Source: Toxoplasma gondii ME49 (lineage: Eukaryota > Apicomplexa > Conoidasida > Eucoccidiorida > Sarcocystidae). Taken from it: a DNA stretch of 64,000 bases. The notes under the pieces are model-generated. The model was not told the origin of the DNA, did no database searches, and was given only the letters and a program-made list of their open reading frames with translations. This document shows positions 9,845-21,528 of this stretch, piece by piece (within the stretch, counting starts at the first letter, position 1; each line of letters begins with the position of its first letter). The translations under genes and the position numbers were made by a program. Where the stretch lies: assembly GCF_000006565.2 (NCBI RefSeq), contig NC_031473.1:3437134-3501133 (forward strand). Reading direction: 5' to 3'.

Positions 9845-12800
9845 ATGGACGCTGCAAATGAGAGAGAGGAAACTGTCGATTGCTCACGCAGCAACTCGCG
9901 AGAAACGCCGAGAAGCGCCTCGGCCCAGGAAGCGAGTCGAGACGCCGAGGGGGAGTCTGCAGAGAGAGAGGGGAGAGAGGGGAGAGAGGAGAGAGAGGGG
10001 AGAGAGGAGAGAGAGGAGAGAGAGGGGAGAGAGGGAGAAGAACAGAGACAGGTGCATTCGAGCGCGGAGCAAGAGAGAAAATGCACAAGTGACAGACCTG
10101 CGCCACACAAGGCCTCTCCCGAAGCCTCTGCACTCGCCCAGACAGAGAACGGAGAAAGGATGCGAGACTCAGAAAGAAGAAGCCGTTCGGAAGCAGACGA
10201 TCGGAGAGGCGAAACGAGACACCACGGTGACGGAAGGGAAGAAGAACACGAAGAAGCAAAACAAGCAGCACAGGAAGCAAAGGAAGCAAAAAAAGAACTT
10301 GGATTTTCAGACGCCCCATTTGTGCAAGTCCAGGACTGGCTGCCACAGCGGGAACACACTCGCGGTTATGAAAGAAATGAAGAAGAGGAAGAAGACGAAG
10401 GAGAAGATGACGAGGAAGGAGAGATGGAGGATAAAGAAGAGACGCCCAAGTCTCGGTCGACAGTCCAAATTGTTCAGAGAAGGAAGGAGGAATGCTACTG
10501 CGTTACGGAGTACGTCCGGACAAGGGGCTCCAATTTTTTTTTTTCTTTTCAAATTCGAGGTTCCTTTACGTCGGTTCCTCTCTCTTTCTCGCGGGGATTT
10601 CTCTCGTCTGACTTCATGTGCGGCTCTGTCCGGCGCTTCTCGTTTTCGTCTCATCGCGCTGGGACCACTGGACTGTCATTGCAGTTGCTGTTTCTCTCCT
10701 CTCGTGGCATCGAGGAGCAATCCTGCGACTGCAGCTCGTTGTTCACTTGTGTTTTCGTTTTTCACCCGACTCTTCTTAATCCGTTTTCTCACTCTCTGCC
10801 GTCTCTCTCTTCTCTGTGCATCCCCCTTCTATCTTTCTGCTGTGTACATCCGTCCATGTGTATTCATAATTCTTGCAGCCTTTCTCTACTTCTTCCTATC
10901 GGAATGTTACCGTGGAGCAACCTATGCACTCAGTCATCTATAATCACTGCTCGTTCCATTACCTTTTTACGAAATCCTGTCGGTCTACACCTATGTGTCT
11001 GCCCATGTTTGTGTGTTGCCCCCTATCTACGTGCCTGTCTGAGTTGTTCTGTACAGGCATCTCTCCCAGTCTGTCTGTCCTTGAGTGCATCTCCCTTCAA
11101 TCCATCCACCGTTCGGTGCCTCTGTCTGTCTAGTCCCGCGCATGCGTGTCTGCATGTTTCTTTCTGTGTCTGCAGGGTCGACTACATTCCGCGTTTCTGG
11201 ACGACCGATCTGGTGTGTTACTTCACCAACAGGCCGAAAGTTGTTCTCCTCATCAAGCGCATCAGCTCGCCTTCTGTGACGCGAGAGGCTGCTTCGCTGG
11301 CTATGTGAGTGTTCACCCTGTTTGGATCTCCTCCCCCTCATCCTGGGGTTCCTTTCCTCTCTTTCCCCGTCGGCGACTCTTTCTTTCGAACGGCATAGAC
11401 ACACGCTTTCCGGAGCGAAGAGACACGCGCCAAAACGTCTGAACGGAACCAACTCTGGACGATTCTCACTTACCGGGGTCTGGGGATTCTTCAGGTGTAC
11501 GTACACCCCAGTAGAGCTGGGCACACGGACTTTTTCAGGTGTACATACACCTCAGCAAAGCGGAGCTTGTGGGTGTTTTCGGCTCCCGCACGGAGGCAGG
11601 CAGAAGAGTCTCCAACATGGTTGAGAAAAAGAAGAAACTCGACACTTGTGGAGTGGAGGAGATCTCCTCGACTCAAATTGTTCTGCAGCTGCACCAAGGA
11701 AGTCCTTGCCTATCGCGTCTTGAAGACGGGCAAGTTCAGAAGGTGGAACATGTCTCCAAGCGTGTCTGCATGTTTTTCAGCAGGTCCCAGAACAGAAGTT
11801 GCTGCTTTTCTCTCTCTTTTGTCAATTACAGGTACATGCATCGCGACCTGGGTCTGACAGTCATCGTTGAACCGTCGGCCGCGGAGGAAATGGCAGCTGC
11901 AGTAAGACTTCTGTAGCGTGTCTCTCTCGCTTTTCCCTTCATCCATCTCTGACGTCACTTTGGGTTTTCGCTCTTCTCCGCGGCTGTCGTCTGCTTCTTT
12001 CTCTGCATCCCCGATATATATATATATATATATATATGCATGCGCGTCCTTACTCTTTCTCGATATGTTCTCTTTTTCTTCTGAAAACAGGTTTTGTCCC
12101 CCTATCGTCCTGTCAACTCCTGTGCCCGTCTGTTTGAGAAAGGAGCTTGCTCGTCCTCTGTGCGTCACTCGTCCTCGAAATGCCGTCGAGTTGAATCTTT
12201 TGGTTTCCCTCGACCTTTTGCGCGTGCGCGAGAGTTTTTTTTTCGTTTTTCGAACTGCTTCTCGAGCTCCTCTCTCGCGCAGGGCCTTCAGTTTGTGGGG
12301 TGATGCTCTCTGTGTCCGTTCCTTCCTCCCCAGACTCGAAACGCCATTCCCCTCAAGACCTGGGTCGACAGCGCCTGCAGTCCACGGCAAGAAGAAGACT
12401 CTAGCCGGACGTCTTCTTCGGTCTTTTCTCCTGCCTCTGCTTGGTCAAGAACGTCTCCGTCTCCTCGTTCCGCCCCCTCTGTGCACCTTTCTCCTTTCGT
12501 CCCTGCATCCCCTTCTCATGCTTCCTCTTCTTCGTCTTCGTCGTCTTGTCTTCCGTCCTCCTCTTCCGCTTCTTCCTGTTCGTTTTCTCAGCGAGATTCA
12601 GGAGCTGGTTCGATCCCTCCCCCTGACGCGTCTGCCTCTGCCTCTGCGTGTGAGGGCGCTCGCTGGCCGGGTGCTTCTACGTCTGCGAGGCGACGGCGAA
12701 CGCGCAAAAGGTCGTCTTCTCCAGGACCGCCTGCGCATTTGAGCGAGGCCGTCGACCTCGTCGTCGCTCTGGGCGGAGATGGAACGATGCTTTGGGTCTC

Positions 12801-14739
12801 GCGGCTCTTCGCAGCCAGTGTGCCGCCGGTCCTCGGCGTCTCCATGGGCAGTCTGGGCTACTTGACGCGCTTCTCGCTCGAGGAGGCGCGCCGGCAGCTG
12901 GCGGAAATGACAGTCCGGAAGGAATTCTCCGTCAACCTCAGATGCAGACTCAGTAAGGAGGCGCGCAGCCAGGAGGGGTCGCTCACGGGTGACGACGAAA
13001 ACAGGCAAACGTAACAAATGTCGTGAATGTCTCATCTACAGTGTATATCCCACAACCATAGTGTAGAGTTCCCCTGCTGTAGTCATGAGATCTTCGATTT
13101 TGCGCATCTTACGTTGTCGAGCTGGCGTCTCCGTGTTAGCGTCTGGCGGTCGTCCAGGAGGTCAAGAGGAAGGTGTATTTGAGGACAGGCAACCGGAGGA
13201 CATCGCGACTACGCAGCAGGGAGATCTAAAAAGTAGACAGTCAGGAGTCGAACTGTGTAGAAACGCGTTGGCAAGCCTTTCGTCTCTCGACGTTTCCTCC
13301 TGTGCACCAGCTGCGCCGTCCAGCTGTCTGAGGGCCTATCCCGGGAGGAGAAGAAGCGTTGCTCAGCCTGTAGAAGTTTAGCGGTTTAAGTGACAAGTTT
13401 CCCCACAGCGAAGGCGCTGAACTCCAGGGTGCTGCGGGGCCGACGTCTTTCGACAGCGCTGCAAGTCGAGACTCAGTCTGTCGAGGTCTGTCAACGTTTT
13501 TTGGGAGATTCCCGCGAAGGCCTGATGCATGCAGGATCGATTTGCGGCGGTTCCCAGTGACTGGATACTCCACTGAAAGCATTGAGCCTCTTCCACGCAT
13601 GCTGTGCTGGTCACGGTTCTCTGGTAGCTAGAAACTCCACACACTTGTATTGACTGGCGTTGCAGTGCAAAGACTCTCGCGTGAGTTGACAACGCTTCCA
13701 GTCTGTCCTGCGTCGCGCGACGGTGGGGTCTTGGAGGCGAGGGTCCACACGCGTCTGTCGGCATTGAGGAACCCAGCGTTTGTCGCCCTCCACCGAAATG
13801 ATGCGGACCCATTCTTTGACGCGTTTCCAAGCCCCCGTCGCGTCGCAAGAGGCTTCTCATCTCTGAGTTGGAGACGCTGTCTTGGCGCCTCTGCGAAGCG
13901 CTCGAACGACACCCGCTCCACTCCACCGTTGTCCGCGTTTCAGCCTTCGTTTCTCTTTTTTCTCCGTCGTTCGGGGTCGTCGCGTCCAAATGTCTCCCTC
14001 GTGTCTCTCTGGCGTCGCTGCGGCTCTTGCAGAGGTCTGTCTGCTCTCGGCGGAGGAGGTGGTGTTGGAGTCGTTTGTGGCGTTCAACGAGTGCGTCATT
14101 GACCGAGGATTTTCTTCGAATCTCTGCAGCCTAGACGTCTACTGCAACGACTGTTTCTTCACCACCGTCGCCGCCGATGGACTGATCCTCGCGACTCCAA
14201 CAGGTTCGACGGCGTACTCGATGTCCGCTGGCGGATCGATGGTGCATCCCAAGGTACGCTGAAAAGCAGAGAGAGAGAGGAAGAAGACGTGGAAAAATTG
14301 GAGAGAGAGAAGGCTCCGCTTGACTCTCTGAAACTTCGCATCACGAGTTTCCAAGAAAAAGAGGAACCGATTCTCATGGGAAAGGAGACGTCTTTGAAGC
14401 AGACGCAGAGTGTCCGGAGAGGCAGAAGGGCGGAAGGAATCAAAGGGGAGTGCAGGTCGCAACAGGGACGAAAGAGGCACCCAGAAGAAGGAAAAAAGTG
14501 GACGAAGAAAACGCATCAAACACGAGAGCAAAGAGAAGAACATGTAGCGAGAACAGGGGAGGGGAAAGAGAGAAGAGGGAAATATCAGCTGATGACGAGA
14601 ATTTAACATGAAGTATGTATATATATATATATATGGATGTGTGCATGCGTTGTACATTCCAATCCTCTCAGCTCTTTCTCTTGCACGTTTATACATCAAC
14701 ATACGTATGCCTATACATATATATATATATATATATGCA

Positions 14740-14771
<32 letters not shown>

Positions 14772-17700
14772 CGAATAAATGATTACAGATATAGATATGA
14801 AGCCCGCGTGTGTCGTTCTACGTTGCAGGCGAGACGATGAGCGTTTTTGCGTTTTTCCTTCAGGTTCCGTGTATTTTATTCACCCCCATTTGTCCGCATT
14901 CTCTTTCGTTTCGTCCTCTGATTCTCCCCGACTCTGTCGTTCTACGAATCGTCGCGCCTGAGGACGCCCGCGGATCGATTTGGATAGCGGTAGATGGTCG
15001 GTCGCGAACGCAGGTGAAGCGCGGTGTCTCCGTCCTCGTTTCTCTCTCTGCCTTCCCATTTCCAAGTGAGCAACGACGCACACAGTGCAGGCCCGGTGGA
15101 GGCACAGTGCGTTCGTCAGCTGTTGTGTTTCTCTGGGGTTTCGCTGTTTCTTTTTTGGGGGAACAAAAATCACCTCCGAGGTGGCTTTTCTGTGTTCGAC
15201 GCTCTGCAGTAAACTCCGATCGTCTGCGTTTCTAAGCTGGCGCTCGGTGTGGGCCTGCGTCGACGGCAAGTGTCTCCTCGCGCCCTTTCGCCGTCTTGAG
15301 TAAATCGCTTTCCTGGTATTTTTTCCGCGTTTGAACATTCTGCTGTTCTTTGGAGGAGTTCGTCCCCGTCTCGTCTCGTTGTGGCTGTTATCCTTTCCAC
15401 GAAGCTGAGAGTGAGAGGCACGAGTCCAAGGCGAGCTGCAGGGTGTGAGACGACGGCAACTCCGCGCGTCGCTTTGCGTGCAGTTCGACTGTGACTGAAG
15501 AGAGCACCTCCGCTGGAGGACATCTTCGCTGATTTCCGGAGGGGATGACGAGGAGCAAACGGAGTTGTTTCTCTTCCTTCCCGTCCATGGGTCACCGCGT
15601 TCGGTTGTCTGTCCCTCCACTTTTCTTTTCCCTGCTTGCTTCAATTGCATTCACGTCCATTTTCATTTTGGGTTAAAGCCTAAAATCCGTTATCCTGCTT
15701 CTTTTCATACATTTCCAAAATTCTGCCCGTCTTCTTGCATGTTCACTCTGCCGTTTGTTCCCTCCCGTTCTTTCCTCCGCATCGCTCAGTCTGGTTCCTT
15801 TCCCTTCGTCTCCTTCTCTCAATGGGTCCCCGCTTCTTTTCACTTCCCAGTTCTTTCTCCCATTTCGCTGGTTTTCGTCCTTATCCTTCTTGGCTCTCTT
15901 CTGTCAGTGGTCGCGCGGCACCCGGCTTCGTGTCAAGACACCTGGCTGGAGTCTCTGAAAAAAGGTCTCAACTGGAATTTGCGAATTCGCCAAGGTGGTC
16001 TCGGCGGCTCTGGGGAAAGCCCCGAAAGCCTTTCCTGCCGTAGCCGATGGCGCGCAGGAGGCCGAGAGTCGCACGAGAAGCGAGAAGTCGAGGAAAGTGA
16101 AAGTCAGTCATCAAGCGACGAGTCGAACCAACTTTCGCCGCGACAATGCGGAGTGCACTGCCCACGAACAAGAAGCTCCTCGCGCCTCTCGGAGGTCGCC
16201 ACTTCCTCTTTGCTTCGAGGACCTTTACATGCGTTTGAAGAGGGGGAAAGACGGCTTCTGTCGACGTCTTCTGCGTCTTGCTTCGCCGAGTCGTTCTCGC
16301 CTCCTCCGTCGACGCGATCGGCTTCGCTGCCTTCTGGGGCTGCGGCCTCTCAAGGCTGTGCGTCCTCAGAGACTCCTTCGACTGTCGCATTGCAGCCAGC
16401 GCCAGGGGGAGAACCGAGCAAACGGACATGTTTTGACGCGGCTGGAAGACATGAAACGAGCGAAGAAGCGACAGAGACGAGACCGGGCCGAGAGCGCCAG
16501 CACGACGGCATGTCTGGCAAAGACTGTGTTCCTCTTGCGTCCTCCGGTGTCGATCCAAGCAGGTCGTCATATCGTCCTGCGCCTCCTCGCCGCCCTCCTT
16601 CTCCTTGTTCCTGTTCTTCCTGTCTCTCCTGCTCTTCTGCAGCGTCTCTACTCGCCTCTCCCCTCCCGCCACAGCAACCTCCGAGCCGACGACGCGCCGA
16701 CGTCCAGAGAGAGGTTCACCGTTCTCCCTGCGCCTCCGGCTCTGCCTCCCGCGCTCCGAGTCTCTGTCGCTCTCGCGATTCGCGGCGACATGAGGACGTG
16801 AGTCCAGAAAAGTCGAAAGACGCCTGTGAGTGCGGTGGAGCTGAATCACGACTTGCGGGGGTTGTTTGGAGAGGTCGAGAGCGGGGGACGCGTGACGGGG
16901 ACAGTCTGGCTTTCTCTGCGGCTCCTGGGGATCTGGGCGCGGGGGCAGAGAGACCGCAGGCTCCGTCGAGTGTCGCGCGTTCTGCCTCGTGCTCTGAGCA
17001 GCAGACGTGGACGGGGAGTCCTTCAAGGAGCCTGCCATCTTCTTCTCGGCGTGAGGGGCCGAGGCTGGCCAAGCAGCGCTCTCCCGAGGTTCTCAGGGGT
17101 CCTGTTCTCCGCGTTTCGTCGCTGCAGTCGTGCTCGCCAGAAAGTCCGGAAAGCCTCCTCTGGGCCTCGGAGCCTGTAAAGGCCCTCAGCCGAACTGTGT
17201 GCAGTTTCAGGTTCAGTCAGGATTACAAGCGAGAGCACGCAGGCGACGAAACCGAAGAAGAAGAGCTGGAAGGAGGAGAAGCTGGAGAGGGTAGCGAGGT
17301 TGACTGGAGAGGTCGAGCGAGAGGTCGCGAGTGCAGGGCGGAGCGCGGAGGTGAGCGGGTGTGGTTGGACGCAGACGATTCGGCGAGAGAGGGGAGAAGA
17401 AGCGGCGAAGAGGGTGGAGAACGAGACAGGTCGGATGGCGAGGATGCGCTGAAAAGGAGGGACCCAGCCGCTTTGCTCTGCGTTCACTGCTCGGTCGTTC
17501 GCCAGCGAGGTCGCTGCCTTCCCCTCGCCGAGTGGAGTCGACACCAGGTAAATCACCATCGTGTGCACCGCGTCATTTCCTACGGAGAAGAAGGAGAAAT
17601 CAGCCGAAGAAGACATCGAACGAGCAGACAGGAGAGCGAATGGGCAGAGAGAGAAGACGGTGCGTGGCGAGAAGAAGGAGATCCGAGAGAGGACGCAGAA

Positions 17701-20319
17701 CCCAGCGAAGAAGGATGTTCAAGACGGCCGAGACGCAGTAAAGATGGCGGAGAGACAGCGAGGAAAGCGGAGAGGCGAAGAGCGGGAGAAAGAACCGAAA
17801 AGAAGACAAGGGACATGGAAAAAGCGGCTGGGGAACGACGAAGCGGCCAAGGTGTCGAGGAGACGCGCCTTCCTCGCACTTCTTCCGAGGACTCAAAGCA
17901 AGATCTGAGAGGTTCTCTGAAGACACAAGAAAAGAATGGAGAGCGAGAGACAGAGACCAGGCACTCGCCGAGCGAATGCGTGAAGCAAGAACAAGAAGCT
18001 GAAGGGCATCCAAGAGAAACATGGTCTTTGGAGGAACAGGAACGAAGCGAATTGACCATCTACAGATGCGACAGAAAGGCCGTGTATCAGCACAACACGA
18101 CGAGAATTCCCGACGCCCCTGCCTCCGAGCCAAGAGGAAACAGGCAAGACGTGGAGACTCGAAATGGCCTGGAACTGCCGAGTTCAACGTTTTTCACAGA
18201 AGGTCAGTGTCTTGTGCCGGGGGCGCAGGAGGACTGGGGAGGCAGGTTCGACGCAACGCGGGTCTCAGAAGAAGTTTTCACACGCAGAGCAATCCTGAGA
18301 GAAACGAGACAGAGCCGCCGAGCATCGGAAGCCGGAAGACACTCTGCAGAGAGAACAGCCGTCTCGCTGGACACGGACGAGCAAGAAGAGAAAACAGAAA
18401 GGGCCGAGAGCAAGGAGAGCAGGGAGACGAAGGAGCAGAGTCAGAAAGCGTCTCTGACGGTGGGAGAGAGAGCAGAGGTTTCGCTATCGCCACGGTCCTC
18501 TCAGGTTGAGAAGGCCGTGATTGAAAAGCTGGAGCCGGGGAGTGAAGAGGAACTCCAAAGCGTCTTGTCGGATGAGGAACGGAGAGAGACAACAGACACT
18601 GGAGCAGAGAGTCAGCAAGCCGCGGACGTTCGAGAACAAGAGGGACGTCCAAGCTTGGAATGTGACGACGAAAGAGCGGACGAGGCGCGGGGTCTCGCGA
18701 CCCTGAGCAGGTGGCGAGTCGATCAAAGCGACCTGCCGAGAAAAGAAAACAGTTCCTCTGTCCTGAGGGAGGCTTCACTTTCTGTCACTTCTTCGTCCTC
18801 GTCGAGTGCGTCTTCGTCCTCACCTGCTGTCGCCTCACCTGCTTTCGCGTCGCTGCCGTCGCCGTCGCCTGTTTCTCTTTCGTCGAAAGAACGCCGTATC
18901 CCTCACGACCCCACGAACGCTCCAGAGACACCGCTGGCCGCGAAGGCGTCAGACTTGCAGAAGGCTGCAGAGGCCCGCGGATGCGCAGAGTGTCTCTCTG
19001 CAAAGGTGAACGCGACACGATCAACGCCTAAGGTTATCAGTTCTTCAACTGCTGCGCCTGGCAACGACGGTGCTTCATCCCGAGGTGGATCTCGGTCTTT
19101 GTTCAAGTCTTCGTCTACGTCTTTCTCCCAGTCCTCTTCTCCGTCTCTCTCTCGGGCGTCACTTGATTCTTCGTCTCGATCTTCCTCTGAGTCCGTGTAT
19201 CGTTCTGCACCTTCCTGTCCGCCCTGGTCATCTTCGCTGTGTGCGCAAGGGCGTTTCGGCGAACGAGAGCGAACCGTCGGATCCGACTCTCCCGCGCCTG
19301 TCACCGAACGCCTGCCTGCTCTTCGTTCGCTGTCCCCGAAGGTGAGGGGTGAAACCCCACAGAAAGGAGACACCTCGCCCTGTCGGAGCGGGAACGCCTT
19401 GCTCGGTGTGCTTGCACGAGGGGGGAGCGAGGCTTCACTTCGGTCGTCGTTCTCAAGTCCACCGAGACAGCAGTCGTTCTCCAGGGAGTGTTTTTCCCAT
19501 CAGCTTTCCGAGGACTTGTGTGTCGGAGGAAAAGCGAAGTCTCACTTTACGGAAAAAGAGGAGTCCTTGCTTCCTGCAATCGACGCTGGGGCAAGCAGGC
19601 CGCTGTCCGACGGCCCCCGTGCGTTTTCCGATTCTCTCCCCGCTTCCTCGACCGCAAGATCGTTCCTCGGAGTTTCGGCGCCTGCGGACGCCCCACGGAA
19701 CGCCGGTCTTCTCGCGAGCTCTTCCTTCTGTCCAAAGTTCTGTTCCACGTCACCTCAGCAGCCGCCCAGTGTCTCTGCGCCTCCCTCGCCGGAGTTCGCT
19801 CTGCTCACGGCCAGCAGCTTGCCGCCGAATCTGAGCTTCTCTGCGTCTTCTCCCTCGTCGTTTTCGGGATCTCGATGTCTGGATCCGAGCGAGGAGAGGC
19901 CGCCGTGGCTCGCGTCCCCACAAGCACAGAAGCCGGCTCTGCCTCGCTGCGCTTTCAGCGCTGGCGCCCTTCTCGCGGCCTTCCCAGAAGAGGAGCAAAG
20001 CCGCATGGAGCAAGTGGAAGAAGGCGACAATAATCTGGGATCTGTAGGAAAGCGGCCCTGGAGGCGACTCGGCTACAGAGAGGGAAGAATCTGGTCAGAA
20101 ACCGGACGGATGAGACAAACGACTGGGGTCACTCGACCCCTCTGCGTGGAGCCCAGAAGCAGTGGAAGTCGCGGCGGCAAGTCCCGAAAGTCTTCGGTCT
20201 TCATGCTCCCCACTGGCGAGTGCACAACGATGGTACGCAGCGGGAGAGTCCCACAGGCATCAGCCGTTCTTCGCGAACCTAAAAGACGAAATAAACCTCC
20301 CTTTTTCGCCACCCACTAA
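9845..20319 (+). CDS. NAD kinase with giant C-terminal extension (7 exons)
   Basis: NAD kinase phosphorylates NAD to NADP using ATP. My exons are 9845-10509, 11176-11304, 11832-11901, 12334-12952, 14033-14253, 14864-15065 and 15908-20319. All have GT..AG borders and all phases agree, giving 2,105 aa. Signature motifs are present: GGDGT (residues 435-439), FNECVIDRG (512-520; the NE motif), TPTGSTAY (549-556), [11 protein letters not shown] (576-586) and DGR (612-614). The fold closes with [17 protein letters not shown] (648-664), as in human NADK. Residues 1 to about 220 are acidic and GA-repeat encoded; about 320-420 is a Ser/Arg-rich insertion. The tail, residues 665-2105, is almost entirely Ser/Arg/Glu-rich and probably disordered. 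One Cys/His cluster lies near 1160-1190 (CVHC, later [10 protein letters not shown]). The TTG codon at 9827 is in frame but the first ATG is 9845. The kinase call is firm; tail length depends on there being no further intron. Confidence 0.9.
9957..10040 (+). repeat. GA-rich coding microsatellite
   Basis: About 80 bases of GAGAGAGGGGAGAG-type purine repeat lie within NAD kinase exon 1. They encode a run of Glu, Arg and Gly ([17 protein letters not shown]). Such a tract is prone to length change. Confidence 0.9.
11493..11552. repeat. Pair of 16-bp palindromes, AGGTGTACGTACACCY type
   Basis: Two near-identical inverted repeats lie in NAD kinase intron 2: AGGTGTACGTACACCC at 11493-11508 and AGGTGTACATACACCT at 11537-11552, 44 bp apart start to start. 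Each is preceded by TTC. A third copy (GGGTGTACGTACACCT) is at 35341-35356, inside the coding exon of another gene. Function is unknown. Confidence 0.75.
12014..12044. repeat. (AT)n microsatellite abutting a TGCATGC element
   Basis: An AT dinucleotide run (12014-12037) in NAD kinase intron 3 runs directly into TGCATGCG (12037-12044). Confidence 0.85.
14616..14771. repeat. AT microsatellites in NAD kinase intron 5
   Basis: Two AT/TATG-type simple repeats, about 14616-14634 and 14713-14771, sit between the exons ending at 14253 and starting at 14864. Confidence 0.85.
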
Positions 20320-20679
20320 AGTTCACGAGACGGCGTAGAGTCACTTTTTTGCCAAATGTGCAAGAGAAGGTTCTCTGAAAAGGCAACCTACCAGATACGC
20401 ACACCCTAGTGCAGACAGCCGTGGATCTTGTTTTTTATCACTTTGGCAAAAGCTGTCACAAAAGCAAGAAATCATCCACTCGTGTAGTACTCAAAGAGGA
20501 TGCGACAATCGCTGCGGGCTCCGCGGAGGCGCGCGGCCAGTCCTGTTGGGTTTGCGGCCTCCTAGGGATTACCGTATCTCTGTTATTCGTGTGGAGTTCT
20601 GCAGCAGTGGATCGCGGATCCCTTGTACAGAGACAATATGGGCGTATCAGCTGACACTTTCATTGCATGAGTGTAGGCA
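20320..20679. other. NAD kinase 3' flank, no firm gene
   Basis: This begins right after the NAD kinase stop. A frame at 20409-20654 contains a hydrophobic stretch (CWVCGLLGITVSLLFVWSSA), but it begins at GTG and has no supporting splice sites, so I do not call it. Confidence 0.35.
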
Positions 20680-21528
20680 TGATCTTTCTTGGGTTACGCC
20701 GGCTTTGTACGGAAGGTCGGGCAGCTTTTTTGCATCTGTGTTTCTTGGGGGTTTGTCTGAGTCGAATACTGCGGACGATCTATGTTCCTCGGTTTTTACC
20801 TGTCGAAGGTACGTGATTCGTTTGAGGCTTTTTTGCTTGTCTACCGTGCGGAAAAAAGATAGCTTATGACACTTCATTTGTTGAAACGTTTGCACGTTTC
20901 GCACCTTTTTCGACTCGTTTGCGGATGCGAGGCTTTTTTGAGGCCGCGAGCAGGTGTCACTGGTTGTCTCGTTCAGTTCTTCCCTCATCCTGTTCACTCG
21001 ATTGCGTTTCTCTCTCTGGTGAGACCTTCAGTTTCGCCTCCATGGAAAGTATTGTAGGAAGCTGAGGTCTTACGCGTTTCGCAAATCTTGACTTCCCCTG
21101 TGGTCGCACTCTCCATGTGTGGCGAGGCACAGAGTGTGGATTGCCCATTCTGGAGCAGTGGCTTATTGCTTCTTTTTCCGGATTTCGTCGTCGAAAAGGC
21201 TACGATTCGTTTCTGTCGTAGAAGCGACAAGGCTCCACTTTCGTTTAGAGGCCCATTCGAAGTGCGGCTTTTCTTTCTGATGCCTCAGGTTCGTCTGGTG
21301 TCGCGGTCGGGGAGGAAATCTTCGGAGGTCTTTCGAGATGTGCAAGATTTGAGTTCGTTTTCGTCTGCCTCGACCCCGCTGGTGAGTCCAGCAGAAAGTC
21401 CTTTGTTGTCTACAACGCCTCGAGGCGCTCATGGAAACCCATGTCGATCCAGGAGACAACTACCGCAGGAGTCTTCCACCGGGGACTCTTCGGTGCCCCC
21501 CCACGCGTCAAGGCCCACTCAGAAATAG
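20680..21528 (+). CDS. Candidate plus-strand exons, possible membrane protein
   Basis: Three segments have exon-like borders: one ending at about 20810 (CGAAG/GTACGT), one at 20954-21018 (GCAG..CTG/GTGAGA) and one at 21289-21381 (TGCCTCAG..CTG/GTGAGT). They join in phase as a hydrophobic stretch (AAFLHLCFLGVCLSRIL), then VTGCLVQFFPHPVHSIAF, then VRLVSRSGRKSSEVFRDVQD. I cannot find a start codon or the 3' end. It could be a small unrecognised gene or a chance alignment of splice-like sites downstream of NAD kinase. Confidence 0.25.

Noticed and set aside
10510..11175. Plus-strand reading frame continuing past 10509 to 11308
   Set aside because: The stretch after GGAG/TACGTCC is pyrimidine-rich and non-protein-like. 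Splicing at 10510 (GTACGT) to 11176 restores the NAD kinase fold in phase, so it is an intron.
15968..17038. 356-codon minus-strand frame
   Set aside because: Lies opposite the NAD kinase tail exon and has no independent start or splice support.
20409..20654. Frame with a hydrophobic helix after the NAD kinase stop
   Set aside because: No ATG and no convincing splice borders; it may be 3' UTR.
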